DNA from: Pseudobdellovibrionaceae bacterium
GTDB taxonomy: Bacteria; Bdellovibrionota; FAC87; UBA2466; JACKAF01
Direction: 5' to 3'
Length of the DNA stretch: 64,000 nucleotides
NCBI GenBank assembly: GCA_020635235.1
Contig: JACKAF010000002.1
Location: 496,001-560,000 of the forward strand
The translations under genes were made by a program, and so were the position numbers. The notes under the pieces are model-generated. The model was not told the DNA's origin and did no database searches. It saw only the letters and a list, made by a program, of their open reading frames with translations. Numbering within the stretch: position 1 is the first letter of the stretch; every line of letters starts with the position of its first letter. Shown here piece after piece: positions 49,906 to 59,796 of the stretch.

Positions 49906-50572
49906 CCTTTCTACTCCCGTACAAACGCCTTCTTCCTCAGCGAATTCACCTGGGCACCGTAGGAAACCCGGTCGTTGTTACGAGGAAAACAGTATGTAGC
50001 ACGCCACGCCCCAACCCCTGTAGTGAAGGTGAGCAGGCATGACGCCGGTCGCCGCTGGCCCACAGCCACGTGCCACAGACTCTGCCCCGGAGGCCTCCCC
50101 ACTTTCCTGACCCCGCAATCGTTTTGCCTCAGATCCTTTGTACCACCGCGTCGTTCACGCGGTTGACGTATACGCCGAAATCAATGGCCCCTGAATCTTT
50201 ATCTTACCAGCTGGAGTGGCGCTTCGCGATAGTTTTGGCGCTCTTAACTTGATTCGCAAACGGTAGAAACCTCCCGCTGCCGGGCCGTACGAGTAGGACG
50301 CTTCCGTTGGCGCCCACGGCTCGCGTCCCGGTAGGTACTAACCGAGCGCCCCATTGGCGCTCTTTTACGTAGCGGGTACTCCTTCAATCCGCGGACGATT
50401 TCTGCCTCTACTTTTCTCCAGACGTGGAGAGACTTAACAAGTTCCCGAATTTTCCGCCCCAGCTTTTGCGCCGGTGTGTGCCGCGCGCCACTTCTTTAGC
50501 CAGTTTGTATAAAGGCCGCGCCCAGCTGAAATATTAGGGTCTATTTGGTTGCGCTTGCCGCCCGCCCATTCG
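49906..50572. other. 667-bp stretch without a convincing gene
   Basis: No frame gives recognisable protein here. Two hairpins stand out: ACCGCGT-CGTTC-ACGCGGT at 50145-50163 and GAGCGCC-CCATT-GGCGCTC at 50344-50362. I compared it with RNase P, tmRNA and SRP RNA consensus elements and found none. It may be noncoding RNA, a pseudogene or spacer. Confidence 0.5.
50344..50366 (+). terminator. Possible terminator hairpin
   Basis: GAGCGCC (50344-50350) pairs with GGCGCTC (50356-50362), followed by TTTT on the plus strand. The short T tract makes it a moderate candidate. If real, it ends an RNA transcribed from the gene-poor region to its left. Confidence 0.4.
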
Positions 50573-50998
50573 CTAAAGCAGGTCCGAGGGAGTCACGCCA
50601 CAGGCATCTAGTGGCGCCCATTTTGATAGGCTTCGTTCTGTGCTAGCGAGTTGCTCCAGGCTTGGGAAGGTACTCATCAAAGATCGGTTTCGCGGTTTGA
50701 TTTCGCGGAGGAGCTTTTCTAGCCCCTGAATGTCTGAGGGAGGTACCTCAACTGGAACGCTGCTCGCGATATAGTTCCCAGGTTGATGATTTGGCCGGAT
50801 AGATCGATTAGGGATTCTTAATCTGGGGATTGAGTGCCAATGATAATCGCACTTTCGTGGGATGAAGGAAGCGTCCTGCACCTGGAAGCTAGATTCGATG
50901 ATTTTCCAAAGATTATCCCCCGGTCTACGCGCGCCAGAAGATTGTGTATTTGTAAATCCTCCCATCTTGCATAGGAAGGATACCTTCGTTCTACCCAA
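50573..50998 (-). CDS. Doubtful hypothetical protein
   Basis: A 141-codon frame starts MGRTKVSFLCKMGGFTNTQS and ends ACGVTPSDLL. The C-terminal half (VEVPPSDIQGLEKLLREIKP) looks protein-like. A plus-strand frame of 95 codons at 50862-51149 overlaps its start, and no known family or good ribosome-binding site supports either. Treat as unproven. Confidence 0.3.
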   Translation of the reverse strand: MGRTKVSFLCKMGGFTNTQSSGARRPGDNLWKIIESSFQVQDASFIPRKCDYHWHSIPRLRIPNRSIRPNHQPGNYIASSVPVEVPPSDIQGLEKLLREIKPRNRSLMSTFPSLEQLASTERSLSKWAPLDACGVTPSDLL

Positions 50999-51164
50999 CT
51001 ATCCGCGCTACGCTGAGTTTCACCGGCTTAGCGAGATGGAAGGAGAAGCGGGCCTATTGGTCGGAAGTATCGTATTTAGGCGCCAGTGGGAATCTGCGCT
51101 AGATGTGGCTGGAAAGCGCTTGATTGGTCATGTATTGGTAAATATTTAGTACGCTCCATTCTAG

Positions 51165-53135
51165 CTAGGAAGTGGCGAGCCAGCTCGCCCAACTCTCCTT
51201 TGGAGGGGCCTTTTTGGAGCGCGCTAGCACTAGCGAAACGCTCTTCTGCGCGCGGGTGAGGGCGACGAATAAAACGCGGCGGGATTCTTCGAGATCGCGC
51301 TTGGTGTTTTCTGCTTTGAGTTCCTGATAAAGCGCGGTTTCTTCCGGTTGGTTGTTGCGCGTGAAGCGCACGCCGATCCCTTTTTCTGAAAGCAAAAAAG
51401 GTGGTAATGGGCGCGGGGCCTGGCGATTGAGATCGACCACATACACATGTGGAAACTCCAATCCCTTTGAGCCGTGGACCGTCATGATCCGTACGGCGTT
51501 GGCATCGCTATTCCCCATATCCTCAAACTTCAAATCTTCTGTTTGCCAGACGTCAATGGCCCGTACGGCTTCGGGTACAAGCCAGCGCCTCTGCTGAAAC
51601 AGGTTTAGAAACGCAAGAAGGGCTGGGCTTTGTGCAGGCCAGTAGGGGCTTCCGGAAAAAAGTGCGCTGAGCGAGCGTTCCAAATCCAGATCGCCACGCT
51701 CAACCCAGTCAAAAAACCACTTCAGCGAATCGGGGTTAGCGCGCAGGACTACCTCAAAAAGCGAGCTCTTTCTATCTTTTGCAAAGTCCCACAGTGTTTC
51801 AAAATCATAGCCGACAAAGGAGGAACACAAAAAAGCGGAAAAAGCACGATCGTCGAGAGGGTTATTTACCGCCCGCAGGTATTGGCAGAGATCAACGACA
51901 TCGTAGCTGTGAAATAGCGGTGTGCTTTGTTTACAGGAAACCGGGATGTCTTTAGCCAGCAGTGCATCTCTATAAAGCGGCATCCTATCGGCCGATCGGA
52001 ACAGGATTGCAAAGTCTTTAGGCTCAGTCCCGTTTCGAATTTGCGCCTCAATATGTTTCGCCACAAACTCCGCTTCTTCGCCCGCCGTGTCTCCGCGGTT
52101 GTCGGGCGCTTCGTAATGGAGAACCTCATAGGTGCCGCCGCTTGCTTCGGCAAGGCCGACCTGCATCGGCGTATAGGTGCCACCAAACAAACTCTCGGAA
52201 AGTGCGTTGATGCCCTCCAAAACGGCGGGCTCCGAGCGGAAGTTTAGAGTTAAATATTTTTTTGCGCCGCCCGTGTTTTCAATTTCCTCTCCGACGGCAT
52301 TAAAGAGGGCCACTTCCGCACCGCGGAATCTATAAATAGATTGCACCGGATCCCCCACCGCAAAAAAAGTATCGGGGCGCTGGAGGCGCTTTAGGATTTC
52401 CCACTGAGCGGGGCTTGTGTCTTGAAACTCGTCCACCAAAATAGCCGCGACTCGGGAGCGCAGGTTTTCAACGACTTGCGGTTGCTTTCGCATGAGTAAG
52501 AGTGCCAGGTGTTCCAAATCGTAAAAACTATAGTGCCCCTGCTGCTGCAAATAGCTCGATAGTGCTCTGGTAAATGGTAAAACGATACGATTGATGGTCG
52601 GAAGCGGTTCTTCTTCGTTGTTTTCCTGCCACTCAAAACGGGAGAAGTAGAGCGCTTCCACCATCGGCTTTAGTGTGCGGTGCGTGTAATAGCGGAGCAG
52701 GGCTTTAAGATCCTCTTCGGCGAGCCCGTCCCGCCAATTTCGGTAGGCTTCATCAAAAACAAGGCTCCAGTCCGAATTTAAAAGAATCTTTTCAATCGGG
52801 GCAAAGCCCTCCAAAGAGCCGAACTCGTTGACGACGCCATAGCAAAAGCCGTGGATGGTACTGATCAGAGCGCTTGTGCGCACGGCTTCTACCACGCTCT
52901 CAGCGTAGTGTTCCCGTTCGGCCATGCGTTTGAGGATTCTCTCTCGTAGCTGGTTAGCGGCTTCATTCGTGAAGCTCACACTCAAAATACTCTCAGGCGC
53001 AATGCCGCTATCCACCCAGCGGAGAAAACGCTCGACCATCACAGTAGTCTTGCCGCTTCCCGCGGCGGCAGAGAGAAGTAAGCTTCCCCCTTCATGCTCA
53101 ATGGCGGAGAGCTGCTCTTCTGTAAACTTAGACAT
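51165..53135 (-). CDS. UvrD/AddA-like helicase without nuclease domain
   Basis: This 656-residue superfamily-1 helicase starts at ATG 53135 (MSKFTEEQLSAIEHEGGSLL). It has Walker A SAAAGSGKTT, motif II AAILVDEFQDTSP, motif III GDPVQSIYRFRGA, motif IV LNFRSEP, motif V MTVHGSKGLEFPHVYVVD and motif VI RRVLFVALTRAQ. These match AddA/RecB. It stops at LATS right after motif VI, so the C-terminal nuclease domain of full AddA (about 1,200 residues) is absent. The partner nuclease gene overlaps its start by 8 bp. The pair probably processes double-strand breaks. Confidence 0.9.
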   Translation of the reverse strand: MSKFTEEQLSAIEHEGGSLLLSAAAGSGKTTVMVERFLRWVDSGIAPESILSVSFTNEAANQLRERILKRMAEREHYAESVVEAVRTSALISTIHGFCYGVVNEFGSLEGFAPIEKILLNSDWSLVFDEAYRNWRDGLAEEDLKALLRYYTHRTLKPMVEALYFSRFEWQENNEEEPLPTINRIVLPFTRALSSYLQQQGHYSFYDLEHLALLLMRKQPQVVENLRSRVAAILVDEFQDTSPAQWEILKRLQRPDTFFAVGDPVQSIYRFRGAEVALFNAVGEEIENTGGAKKYLTLNFRSEPAVLEGINALSESLFGGTYTPMQVGLAEASGGTYEVLHYEAPDNRGDTAGEEAEFVAKHIEAQIRNGTEPKDFAILFRSADRMPLYRDALLAKDIPVSCKQSTPLFHSYDVVDLCQYLRAVNNPLDDRAFSAFLCSSFVGYDFETLWDFAKDRKSSLFEVVLRANPDSLKWFFDWVERGDLDLERSLSALFSGSPYWPAQSPALLAFLNLFQQRRWLVPEAVRAIDVWQTEDLKFEDMGNSDANAVRIMTVHGSKGLEFPHVYVVDLNRQAPRPLPPFLLSEKGIGVRFTRNNQPEETALYQELKAENTKRDLEESRRVLFVALTRAQKSVSLVLARSKKAPPKESWASWLATS

Positions 53136-55230
53136 AGCCAGCCCCCTGGCGGCAGTGGCCGTACAAACGACAGCTTGCACAGTGTTGCGGATCGGGCAGG
53201 GGGGAGAAATCCCCCGCGCTCAAGTGCTCTACCTGCTCCTTTAGTTTTTCAGTGCCGCTTTCAAGTAGCGCTTGCAGTTTCTCTTCGACAAGTGTGTGTC
53301 CGCGCGTCATGCTTTTGGCGGCTTCGGGCCTGACTGCTTCGGCACGCAATATTCCGCGGCGCAGTTCGCCTTTTTTGAGATCGTTAAAAAGCACGCCGGC
53401 GATAGGCGCTTTAAAGTGAGCTTCAGCACCGAGAAGGTACACCAACGCTTGGTAATTGGTGCCGGCGGCGATGTGGTTGGGTGAGAAAGTCACATTGCCA
53501 GTCTTGTAATCCATTACGAGAAGTTGCCCGTTCTCAGTTTCATCTACGCGATCAATTTTTCCTCGTAGTGTGACGCCCCCGATTTCGACATCAAATGTTT
53601 GCTCCAGCATCAGCGGGCGTGTGCTTTGAAAGGTTTCGCGCAGCGCGGCTTCATTGTTAAGAAACTGCTTGAAATACGGAACTGCCGTCTCTCGTAGCAA
53701 AAAGCGTTCGCTGACGGAAAGCCTATTAAATTGTTCTGTGGAGAGGGTCTTTTCCAGACTTTCAAAGAGGGCGGCTTCGCCTTCGAGCTTTTCCTTTTTG
53801 TAAATCTCCAGCGCACTGTGGATGGCGGAGCCGAGAAGGAGCGCAAATTCGCTTTCAAAATCCCCGGTGCCTTCATCCAGCCGCAAACGGTTAGCGAGCA
53901 AATACTGAGCTGGGCAACGGGCATAGCTTTCAAGCTGGCTCGCGGAAAAGCGTTTGGCTTCAAAAGGTACGCGGTAAGAAGGTGCTGCTTTTGGTTTTTC
54001 GGTTTTTCCCGCGGTCGGGATACGCCGACCCGCCGCTAAATAGGTTGTCGTGAAAATCCGGTTGCGGTGCTGTCCGTGTTCAGAAAGCAGAGTCGTGGTC
54101 TGCGTTTGCGAGAGGATGGCGTCTTCTTGTGTCGGGATGCTAAAGCCCGCGCTCTTAAGTAGATGGACCTCGTGTCTATCCAACAACGGGTGCCGGGTTG
54201 TTGTCGCCGCTTGTTGGCCATCGATAAAGTAACAAAGAGAGCTCGCGAAAACTCCCGGGTAGGGGAAGTACGGCAGTAGGGCCACATCGAGCGCTTTGCG
54301 CGGCGCAGGCTCTAAAGCGATTGTCCGCTTTTTGGAAGGCTTCTCACGTAGGAGTGCTCGGCTTAACTCCAGGCGCTCTTTAAGGGGACGTCCCCGATCC
54401 TGTCTGATCATCTGCAACGTAATGTGGTCGGAAGAGTAGTCGGGTAGGGCATCTTCTTTAGGGGCAACAAAGTCCGCCGCGATGCCGCGCCTAGCGAGTG
54501 CAAAACGCAGATAGCTTGCTTGCACCGGGGTTCCTGAAAACGAAAGAGCGCTCTTTGATTTTCCTAAGTGGCGCGCCAGAGTTTCCAATAAGGCGGATAC
54601 ACCGCCAGCTACCTGAAGCGGGCGCTTGTCCCCCTTCTCACATTGCCAATGAAAAAACTCAGTGGGTGAAATGGCGTTGAACTCGGCAACACCCGGCGCG
54701 CTACTGAGAAGCGCAAGAAGCTCCTTGTAGCCGTAAGAAGCCTCCGGTGTCGTAAGAGCCAGCAGGTTTTGTGGGAGTGGCTTTTCCAGTGTATCTGTTT
54801 TAATCCGCTCGATGAGTTGCCAAAGAGCTTCGGCCCTGTCTTCTTTCAATGGCGAATCCAGGTAGCTGTGGGCCCCCGATCGCAAAAACACATTCTTGGG
54901 AGTTTCCGGAAGCTCCGAAAAGCAGAATTCGATATCTTCGTGACTCGTGAGAAAGGCGCCTCGCAGATCTTCCACGGTGCGCAGGTACTGGTGCGCTTTG
55001 TTCCGCTCAGTATTGGGCAGCCAGCTTGTAAAGAGCTGCAGCCGCCGCGCTCTTTCGGAAAGCGAGGGCGGCCCATACCCAGTAAGGGCCTCCACCGACA
55101 ACACGGCGAGGTTTGCCGCTTCTTTTTGAACGAGATATGAAATAGAAAGGGCGAGCTCGGTACTCTCCACCAGAAGCGTGGCTTCGGGCTGTGGTGTTTT
55201 CGTGTGGTTGTGAGTCTCGCTGTCCTTCAT
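53128..55230 (-). CDS. AddB-like PD-(D/E)XK nuclease
   Basis: A 700-residue protein starts at ATG 55230 (MKDSETHNHTKTPQPEATLL); a TTG at 55272 would extend it. The C-terminal half is a RecB/Cas4-type nuclease: LLGSAIHSALEIY, TFDVEIGG, KIDRVDE and VMDYKTG with catalytic Asp and Lys, then YQALVYLLG. Cys residues (YARCPAQYLL and CASCRLYGHC) match the four-Cys iron-sulfur clamp of AddB. The N-terminal region is poorly conserved, and I see no intact Walker A. It is coupled to the helicase gene downstream. Confidence 0.83.
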   Translation of the reverse strand: MKDSETHNHTKTPQPEATLLVESTELALSISYLVQKEAANLAVLSVEALTGYGPPSLSERARRLQLFTSWLPNTERNKAHQYLRTVEDLRGAFLTSHEDIEFCFSELPETPKNVFLRSGAHSYLDSPLKEDRAEALWQLIERIKTDTLEKPLPQNLLALTTPEASYGYKELLALLSSAPGVAEFNAISPTEFFHWQCEKGDKRPLQVAGGVSALLETLARHLGKSKSALSFSGTPVQASYLRFALARRGIAADFVAPKEDALPDYSSDHITLQMIRQDRGRPLKERLELSRALLREKPSKKRTIALEPAPRKALDVALLPYFPYPGVFASSLCYFIDGQQAATTTRHPLLDRHEVHLLKSAGFSIPTQEDAILSQTQTTTLLSEHGQHRNRIFTTTYLAAGRRIPTAGKTEKPKAAPSYRVPFEAKRFSASQLESYARCPAQYLLANRLRLDEGTGDFESEFALLLGSAIHSALEIYKKEKLEGEAALFESLEKTLSTEQFNRLSVSERFLLRETAVPYFKQFLNNEAALRETFQSTRPLMLEQTFDVEIGGVTLRGKIDRVDETENGQLLVMDYKTGNVTFSPNHIAAGTNYQALVYLLGAEAHFKAPIAGVLFNDLKKGELRRGILRAEAVRPEAAKSMTRGHTLVEEKLQALLESGTEKLKEQVEHLSAGDFSPLPDPQHCASCRLYGHCRQGAGYV

Positions 55231-55328
55231 GGCGTTCTCGGGAACCCTAACCCAGCGGGAATCCCACGCCAATAACGCCGCGCAACGCTGTGCGGCAGCG
55301 GTTTTCGGGGCTTTGAAATGGAGAGCAG

Positions 55329-55688
55329 ATGGAAAAAGAATCCTTGTTCGTCGGCATCGGTAGAGTCAGCGCACGCTTCCGCCATTCACGAAGTCTCAAA
55401 GACAAACGCCACTCGCTCAAAAGCGTAAAGCAAAAGCTTACGAACATGGGTTTTAGCGTGTCCGAGTGCGGCCACCAGGATAACCCGAGGCTTGGCCTCA
55501 TCGGCTACGCCATTGCGGGTTCCCATTCGGGTGAGGTGAATAAGCTCCTTGATAGCGCCGACGATCTCATCCTCCAAGAACTCGAGGTCTTACAAAAAGA
55601 TCGCGACGTCATGGATTACGGCTTTGAAAAAGACGAAGGCGTGCTTGGTGAGCTTGGCGACGATGACGACTATTCTGAGTACGAGTAG
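55329..55688 (+). CDS. DUF503-family protein (YlxP-like)
   Basis: A 119-residue protein with the DUF503 core: RFRHSRSLKDKRHSLKSVKQ, then FSVSECGHQDNPRLGLIGYA. It ends in an acidic tail (ELGDDDDYSEYE). Small DUF503 proteins are often next to rbfA or ribosome-related genes; here the neighbours differ. It is divergent from the AddB-like gene across 98 bp. Function is unknown, probably cytoplasmic. Confidence 0.9.
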   Translation: MEKESLFVGIGRVSARFRHSRSLKDKRHSLKSVKQKLTNMGFSVSECGHQDNPRLGLIGYAIAGSHSGEVNKLLDSADDLILQELEVLQKDRDVMDYGFEKDEGVLGELGDDDDYSEYE

Positions 55689-55700
55689 CGCGCAGCTTTC

Positions 55701-57839
55701 TTAACGCGCGCGAATCGCAACCAGAAAAACTACGCGTGAGGCCTGCTGCTGCGTCTTATACCAAAAGCGAAGTTGCCCGCTTGCATTGACATACACGAAG
55801 GCCCCGTTTCCATAGGTGTTGGAGTACCCATCATACGGCCAAGGGTTTTGGTCAAACCGCGGAGCTGCAATCGAAGCTCCCCAGGCGTCGCGCCGCCCTG
55901 AATGGATGCTTGGGTAGCAGCCTTGGTTCGAAACTGCATACCGTTCTCGGGCTTCAAACTCGTAGATGTACTGGTTGCCTGCGCCGCTCGATAAATCCAG
56001 ATAGGAGCCACCATTCCAGACAGAGTTATCCATCCGGTGGCGCTCAAACACATTATTCGGCACAACCGTACAGCTTCCACCTCCAGATGCCCGATCCGCA
56101 TAGTTGCGAGTGATGCTGTAGATTTCTGCATAGGTATTGAAATCTTGGCGCAGATCCATGTCCGCGAGCTCGTAACTTTGTTTTCCGCCGTAGTTGATGC
56201 GCGATAGGAGGCGTGTGCTGACTTTGATCTTGAACGGTGTCGTCTTGAAATTAAAGTTCTGAAAGTCGTGGCTGTTGCCGACTATGTCGTTAAGTGACAC
56301 ATCCACGTCACCCTTGTGCGTGTAGACAAAGTACAGTTGCTTACTCTGCACTGTCGCAGAGGCGGTCGCGCTGATTCCGGAAAGTGTAACCGTAATGGTG
56401 CTGCTACCTTCGCTGACGCCCGTAACGGTGCCTCGTGCGGCACCAGAGTTCGCGACCGTAGCGACAGTCGTTGCACTCGATGCCCAAGACGCGTTGGCGG
56501 TAACGTCGGCCGTGGATCCGTCTGAGTAATGCCCAGTTGCCACCATCGAAACCGTTTGCCCTTCGTCAAGGATTGGGTTGCTAGGGCTAAGTGAAAGTGA
56601 CTGCAAGACTGTCTGGGTTACGGTTGCGGAGCGCGTCGCATTAAAACCTTGGTATGCGGCGGCTAGGATCGTGGCCCCAGCGCTCACTCCTGTCATTAAG
56701 CCAGCCGAATTTATCTGCACTCGGCTGTTACTCGCACTCCATGCCGTGGTGGAGGAAACGTCGGCAGTACTCCCATCGGAAAATGATGCAATGGCGCGCA
56801 GCTGTTGCGTTTGACCGACTTCCACTTGCACCGTTGTGGGCTGAATAGTGATCGCTTGCAAGACTGGCGGGATTACATTCACGATCGCGGCGTTGGAACC
56901 TAGCCCACTAATTGTGGCCGTGATGATCGCACTTCCTATGGCAGAGCCGGTAACGATCCCCCGGTTTCCCGTGTTGCTTACGGAGGCGATATTGGGAGCC
57001 GAAGATGTCCAAGTCACGGCATTAGTGAGGACGACCGTGGAGGCATCCGAGTAGAGGCCAGTTGCCAAGAGTTGGAGTGTCCGTCCCAAGGGGACAGCAT
57101 TTGATAGCGGGGCCACGGTGATAGACTCGAGTGTGGCCGCTCCTATTTCGAAGGCGTGGGTTTCTGATACCCCCCCAAGCGCGGCGCTTATCGTTAGAGA
57201 TCCTTCTGAAAACATTATAAGGCGGCCGGGCGCGTTTGCGCTAAACTCGGCCAGTATTGGGTGGTCCGAGGCCCAGGTGACCGAATCGCTGATGTCGGCG
57301 CTGCTGCCGTCCGTGTAGTGTCCGATCGCACTAAAATCCACAAAAATTCCTAACGGCAGGTAATTGGGCGTGGGGGTTATCGAGATCGACTGAAGCGTCC
57401 CCGCAACGCCTTGCACCGCAACTGTGGTGGAACAGATCGCGGTCTCTGTAAGGTTTGCCGCATCTAGAATCGTGGCGACAACCTGGTGAGAACCGACTTC
57501 TTCGGCCTGGTAAGAGAACGAGTGGGAAATATTATTGCTACTAGGTACCCCGGAAACCGTGGAAGCTTTGTTGCTTTCCACCCGCACTAAAGACGAACGG
57601 GTCGGGGTTCCTAAGCGTGTAGAAACTAGCTGAACTGAAAAGACCGGGCCTTCGCCGACGATGTCTCCAGATGCATTTACGGTAGCGGTCTGCGTAGAGG
57701 GCGAAACACTCAGAACGCAAGCAAGATCGGCACTGTTAATGCCGCCAATGGGATTTAAGGTCAAAGGGCCCGCGACTCGATTACAGCCAATTGTCGTGGC
57801 CAACGCGAGTAGTGAGCCTATTAGTGCCGAGAGTCTCAT
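55701..57839 (-). CDS. Lipoprotein with tandem BIG2-type Ig-like domains
   Basis: This 712-residue protein has a lipobox TTIGC|N near residue 19. From about residue 150 there are four BIG2-like repeats, each with 'L.SI...P....LG....L.A.G.YSDGS..D.T....W.SS', for example GHYTDGSSADIS, GLYSDASTVVLT, ASFSDGSTADVS and GHYSDGSTADVT. The C-terminal third (about 490-712) is a distinct aromatic- and Gly-rich domain (RENYGGK-like, SYELADMDLR, WNGGSYLDLS). Surface adhesion is the family expectation. AGGA precedes the ATG. Confidence 0.88.
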   Translation of the reverse strand: MRLSALIGSLLALATTIGCNRVAGPLTLNPIGGINSADLACVLSVSPSTQTATVNASGDIVGEGPVFSVQLVSTRLGTPTRSSLVRVESNKASTVSGVPSSNNISHSFSYQAEEVGSHQVVATILDAANLTETAICSTTVAVQGVAGTLQSISITPTPNYLPLGIFVDFSAIGHYTDGSSADISDSVTWASDHPILAEFSANAPGRLIMFSEGSLTISAALGGVSETHAFEIGAATLESITVAPLSNAVPLGRTLQLLATGLYSDASTVVLTNAVTWTSSAPNIASVSNTGNRGIVTGSAIGSAIITATISGLGSNAAIVNVIPPVLQAITIQPTTVQVEVGQTQQLRAIASFSDGSTADVSSTTAWSASNSRVQINSAGLMTGVSAGATILAAAYQGFNATRSATVTQTVLQSLSLSPSNPILDEGQTVSMVATGHYSDGSTADVTANASWASSATTVATVANSGAARGTVTGVSEGSSTITVTLSGISATASATVQSKQLYFVYTHKGDVDVSLNDIVGNSHDFQNFNFKTTPFKIKVSTRLLSRINYGGKQSYELADMDLRQDFNTYAEIYSITRNYADRASGGGSCTVVPNNVFERHRMDNSVWNGGSYLDLSSGAGNQYIYEFEARERYAVSNQGCYPSIHSGRRDAWGASIAAPRFDQNPWPYDGYSNTYGNGAFVYVNASGQLRFWYKTQQQASRVVFLVAIRAR

Positions 57840-58315
57840 TTATCGTTCCTAATCTTTGCCCGCTAGGTTAAACGGGGCGGTACTGAACGATGTTGCAAGG
57901 CGAGTGCCATGCTTGTGTACGCTCGTTTAGAAGGTCGCCAGCTGTACAAAAAGTGGGCACTGACGTCAGGACATTTGATGAAGGCACACGTAGGCCCATA
58001 AAATCAGGGACCTACGCGCCACGTGTGGCCCGTCTACCTCTTGTATTCTGAGTGTCTTAGCCCTAGCCGGATACCACAGTATTTCGGCCGGAGCGATCTA
58101 GAACAGAGCCCCGCGGTTACCTTTTTGTTGCGTGCTGACGACCCGCTGAATGCGCATAGGTGTAAGCCGTGGCACGAGCGCGTTGACGCCCGCGGACTGA
58201 ATACAGTTTTTCTAAATTTCGCCAATTGCTTCTAAAGTCGGGCGCTTAGCGAAAAAGTGGCATTGGTTCAGAAGTTGCACCCATTTGAGCCATTGGTTTT
58301 TGACTAGGGGGATGG
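57840..58315. other. 476-bp intergenic region, divergent promoters, with a hairpin
   Basis: The two flanking genes are divergent. I see no convincing protein in it. An interrupted inverted repeat occurs near 57980-58030: CACACGTAGG and CCTACG...CGTGTGG flank a short centre, so the region could fold or bind a regulator. A 70-codon plus-strand frame at 58023-58235 has no ribosome-binding site or known similarity. Confidence 0.5.
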
Positions 58316-59770
58316 ATGGCGTACCGGCTATTTCTTGCAGTATTTTTTGTTCTCACCATTACAGCTGTTGCTAAAGAAGGCCCGCTGGACGATCACGGCT
58401 CTGTAAGAGAGGCCGCTCGCCAGGCCGAGGCTCAGGTCTCCGCCGCCATGCAGAAGGTTCTCGATCGTATTCAGCGCATGGAAGACATCGTGAACGGCAA
58501 GATAGAGGCTCCTAAGAGCGAAGAACAATCTCCTTTCTTGATGGCGCGCTCTACGCTAGTTGAAAAATACGTAAAAGAACTTTTAGAAGCGCTCGATAAC
58601 GGGAAGCTTGAGAAGAAGCTCGAAAACGTACTCATTGAAGCCGAAGCCTATACCGACGCAGAACACAAAGCGGTTTTTGAAGAAAACGGCAAAGATACCT
58701 TCGAGGATCTTAAGGATGAAAAAGAAGATGGCGCCGTAGCGTACACCGAATCGCGAAAGAAGCTGCGTCTCGCAATGCTCGTCGATCTCGCCAAAGCTTT
58801 GGAAGCGCAGGGTGATCCTAGAGCTCTACTTCTGGCCGATGCGGTTCGCGCTACCATAAAAGAAAGTCAGCGTAGTTACGATTTGGCCATTCAAAACATC
58901 CGGGATAACGATCTCGATCGCCCGATCTGCTTCACCTGCGGCGAACCCGTTGCAAAAGACGGCACGCCTTTGCATGAAGGCGAGGACTCTGATTACGACT
59001 TCTATGCTGCCATGGGCGATGCCGCCACGGCCGCGATCAAAACCGCAAAGATCCGGGTACGCGACGGACACGTCGCGGTCCCTCACTTTGATCCTTCGCG
59101 AAAGACTTTTAGCTACGATGGGAATCAGTTTTTTGAGCGTGGAAAAGAGGGTTCGCGCACCATCGGGAAGTCTAAAACCGGTAGCTTAACGCTTGCGACG
59201 GGAAGCACGCCCGCGAGAATTCTCGATACTTCGCGTCCGGATGAGAAGGAGCTCTTGGACTTGTGGATGGACTTTAGAAATTCGCCGGACAAGCACAAGA
59301 TCGGCACGACGTTGCCCAGTGCAAAGAAAGCCGCCTCAAGTTACGCGGCCAAGGCTGGCAGTGTACCCCAAGACAAAGTAAACAGATTTGTCCAGGCGAA
59401 CCGCGAGGACAAAGCGTCTCTATCGGAAAGGTACCCTACCGCAGATTCTATGGCGAAAGCCTTGGGTCTAGTCGATGAGAAAGGCGAATCTCTTCTTGTT
59501 CACAAGAACGACCACTGGGCGAAAGAAGAGGATGGCGCGCCAAAGGCGGATTACAACGAGTACGGCGTGAAGGTGCGCTGGGATGCTATTCAAAAGCTCC
59601 CTGAAGCTCAAAAAGCATCGGTGCTGCAGACCTTAAAAGCTGTCCAGCGGGGCAGCATCTCGGACTTCAAGGTGGTCCGCCAAGACAAGGACGGCAAGCA
59701 GGTGGGCTATTGCCTCTGGTGCAATCTCAACAATGACTCGGCTGCCGTGGAGGCTCTCGCAGGCCAATAG
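58316..59770 (+). CDS. Secreted coiled-coil protein with two CxxC pairs
   Basis: This 484-residue protein starts at ATG 58316, with AGGGGG just upstream and an overlapping ATG at 58312. It has a signal peptide (MAYRLFLAVFFVLTITAVAK) and a long acidic/basic coiled-coil region to about 210. It then has ICFTCGEPVAKDG and a C-terminal GYCLWCNLNN. The two CxxC pairs could form a zinc site or disulfides. High Lys/Glu content and no membrane helix suggest a periplasmic or extracellular protein. The family is unknown. The HExxH gene downstream, 26 bp later, may be co-transcribed. Confidence 0.75.
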   Translation: MAYRLFLAVFFVLTITAVAKEGPLDDHGSVREAARQAEAQVSAAMQKVLDRIQRMEDIVNGKIEAPKSEEQSPFLMARSTLVEKYVKELLEALDNGKLEKKLENVLIEAEAYTDAEHKAVFEENGKDTFEDLKDEKEDGAVAYTESRKKLRLAMLVDLAKALEAQGDPRALLLADAVRATIKESQRSYDLAIQNIRDNDLDRPICFTCGEPVAKDGTPLHEGEDSDYDFYAAMGDAATAAIKTAKIRVRDGHVAVPHFDPSRKTFSYDGNQFFERGKEGSRTIGKSKTGSLTLATGSTPARILDTSRPDEKELLDLWMDFRNSPDKHKIGTTLPSAKKAASSYAAKAGSVPQDKVNRFVQANREDKASLSERYPTADSMAKALGLVDEKGESLLVHKNDHWAKEEDGAPKADYNEYGVKVRWDAIQKLPEAQKASVLQTLKAVQRGSISDFKVVRQDKDGKQVGYCLWCNLNNDSAAVEALAGQ

Positions 59771-59796
59771 GTGACAAAAATCGTCAATAGACCCAG

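Noticed and set aside
49906..50572. RNase P RNA, tmRNA or SRP RNA
   Set aside because: None of the conserved sequence blocks of these RNAs could be found on either strand.
58023..58235. A 70-codon plus-strand frame as a gene
   Set aside because: No ribosome-binding site, no family resemblance and a composition typical of spacer DNA.
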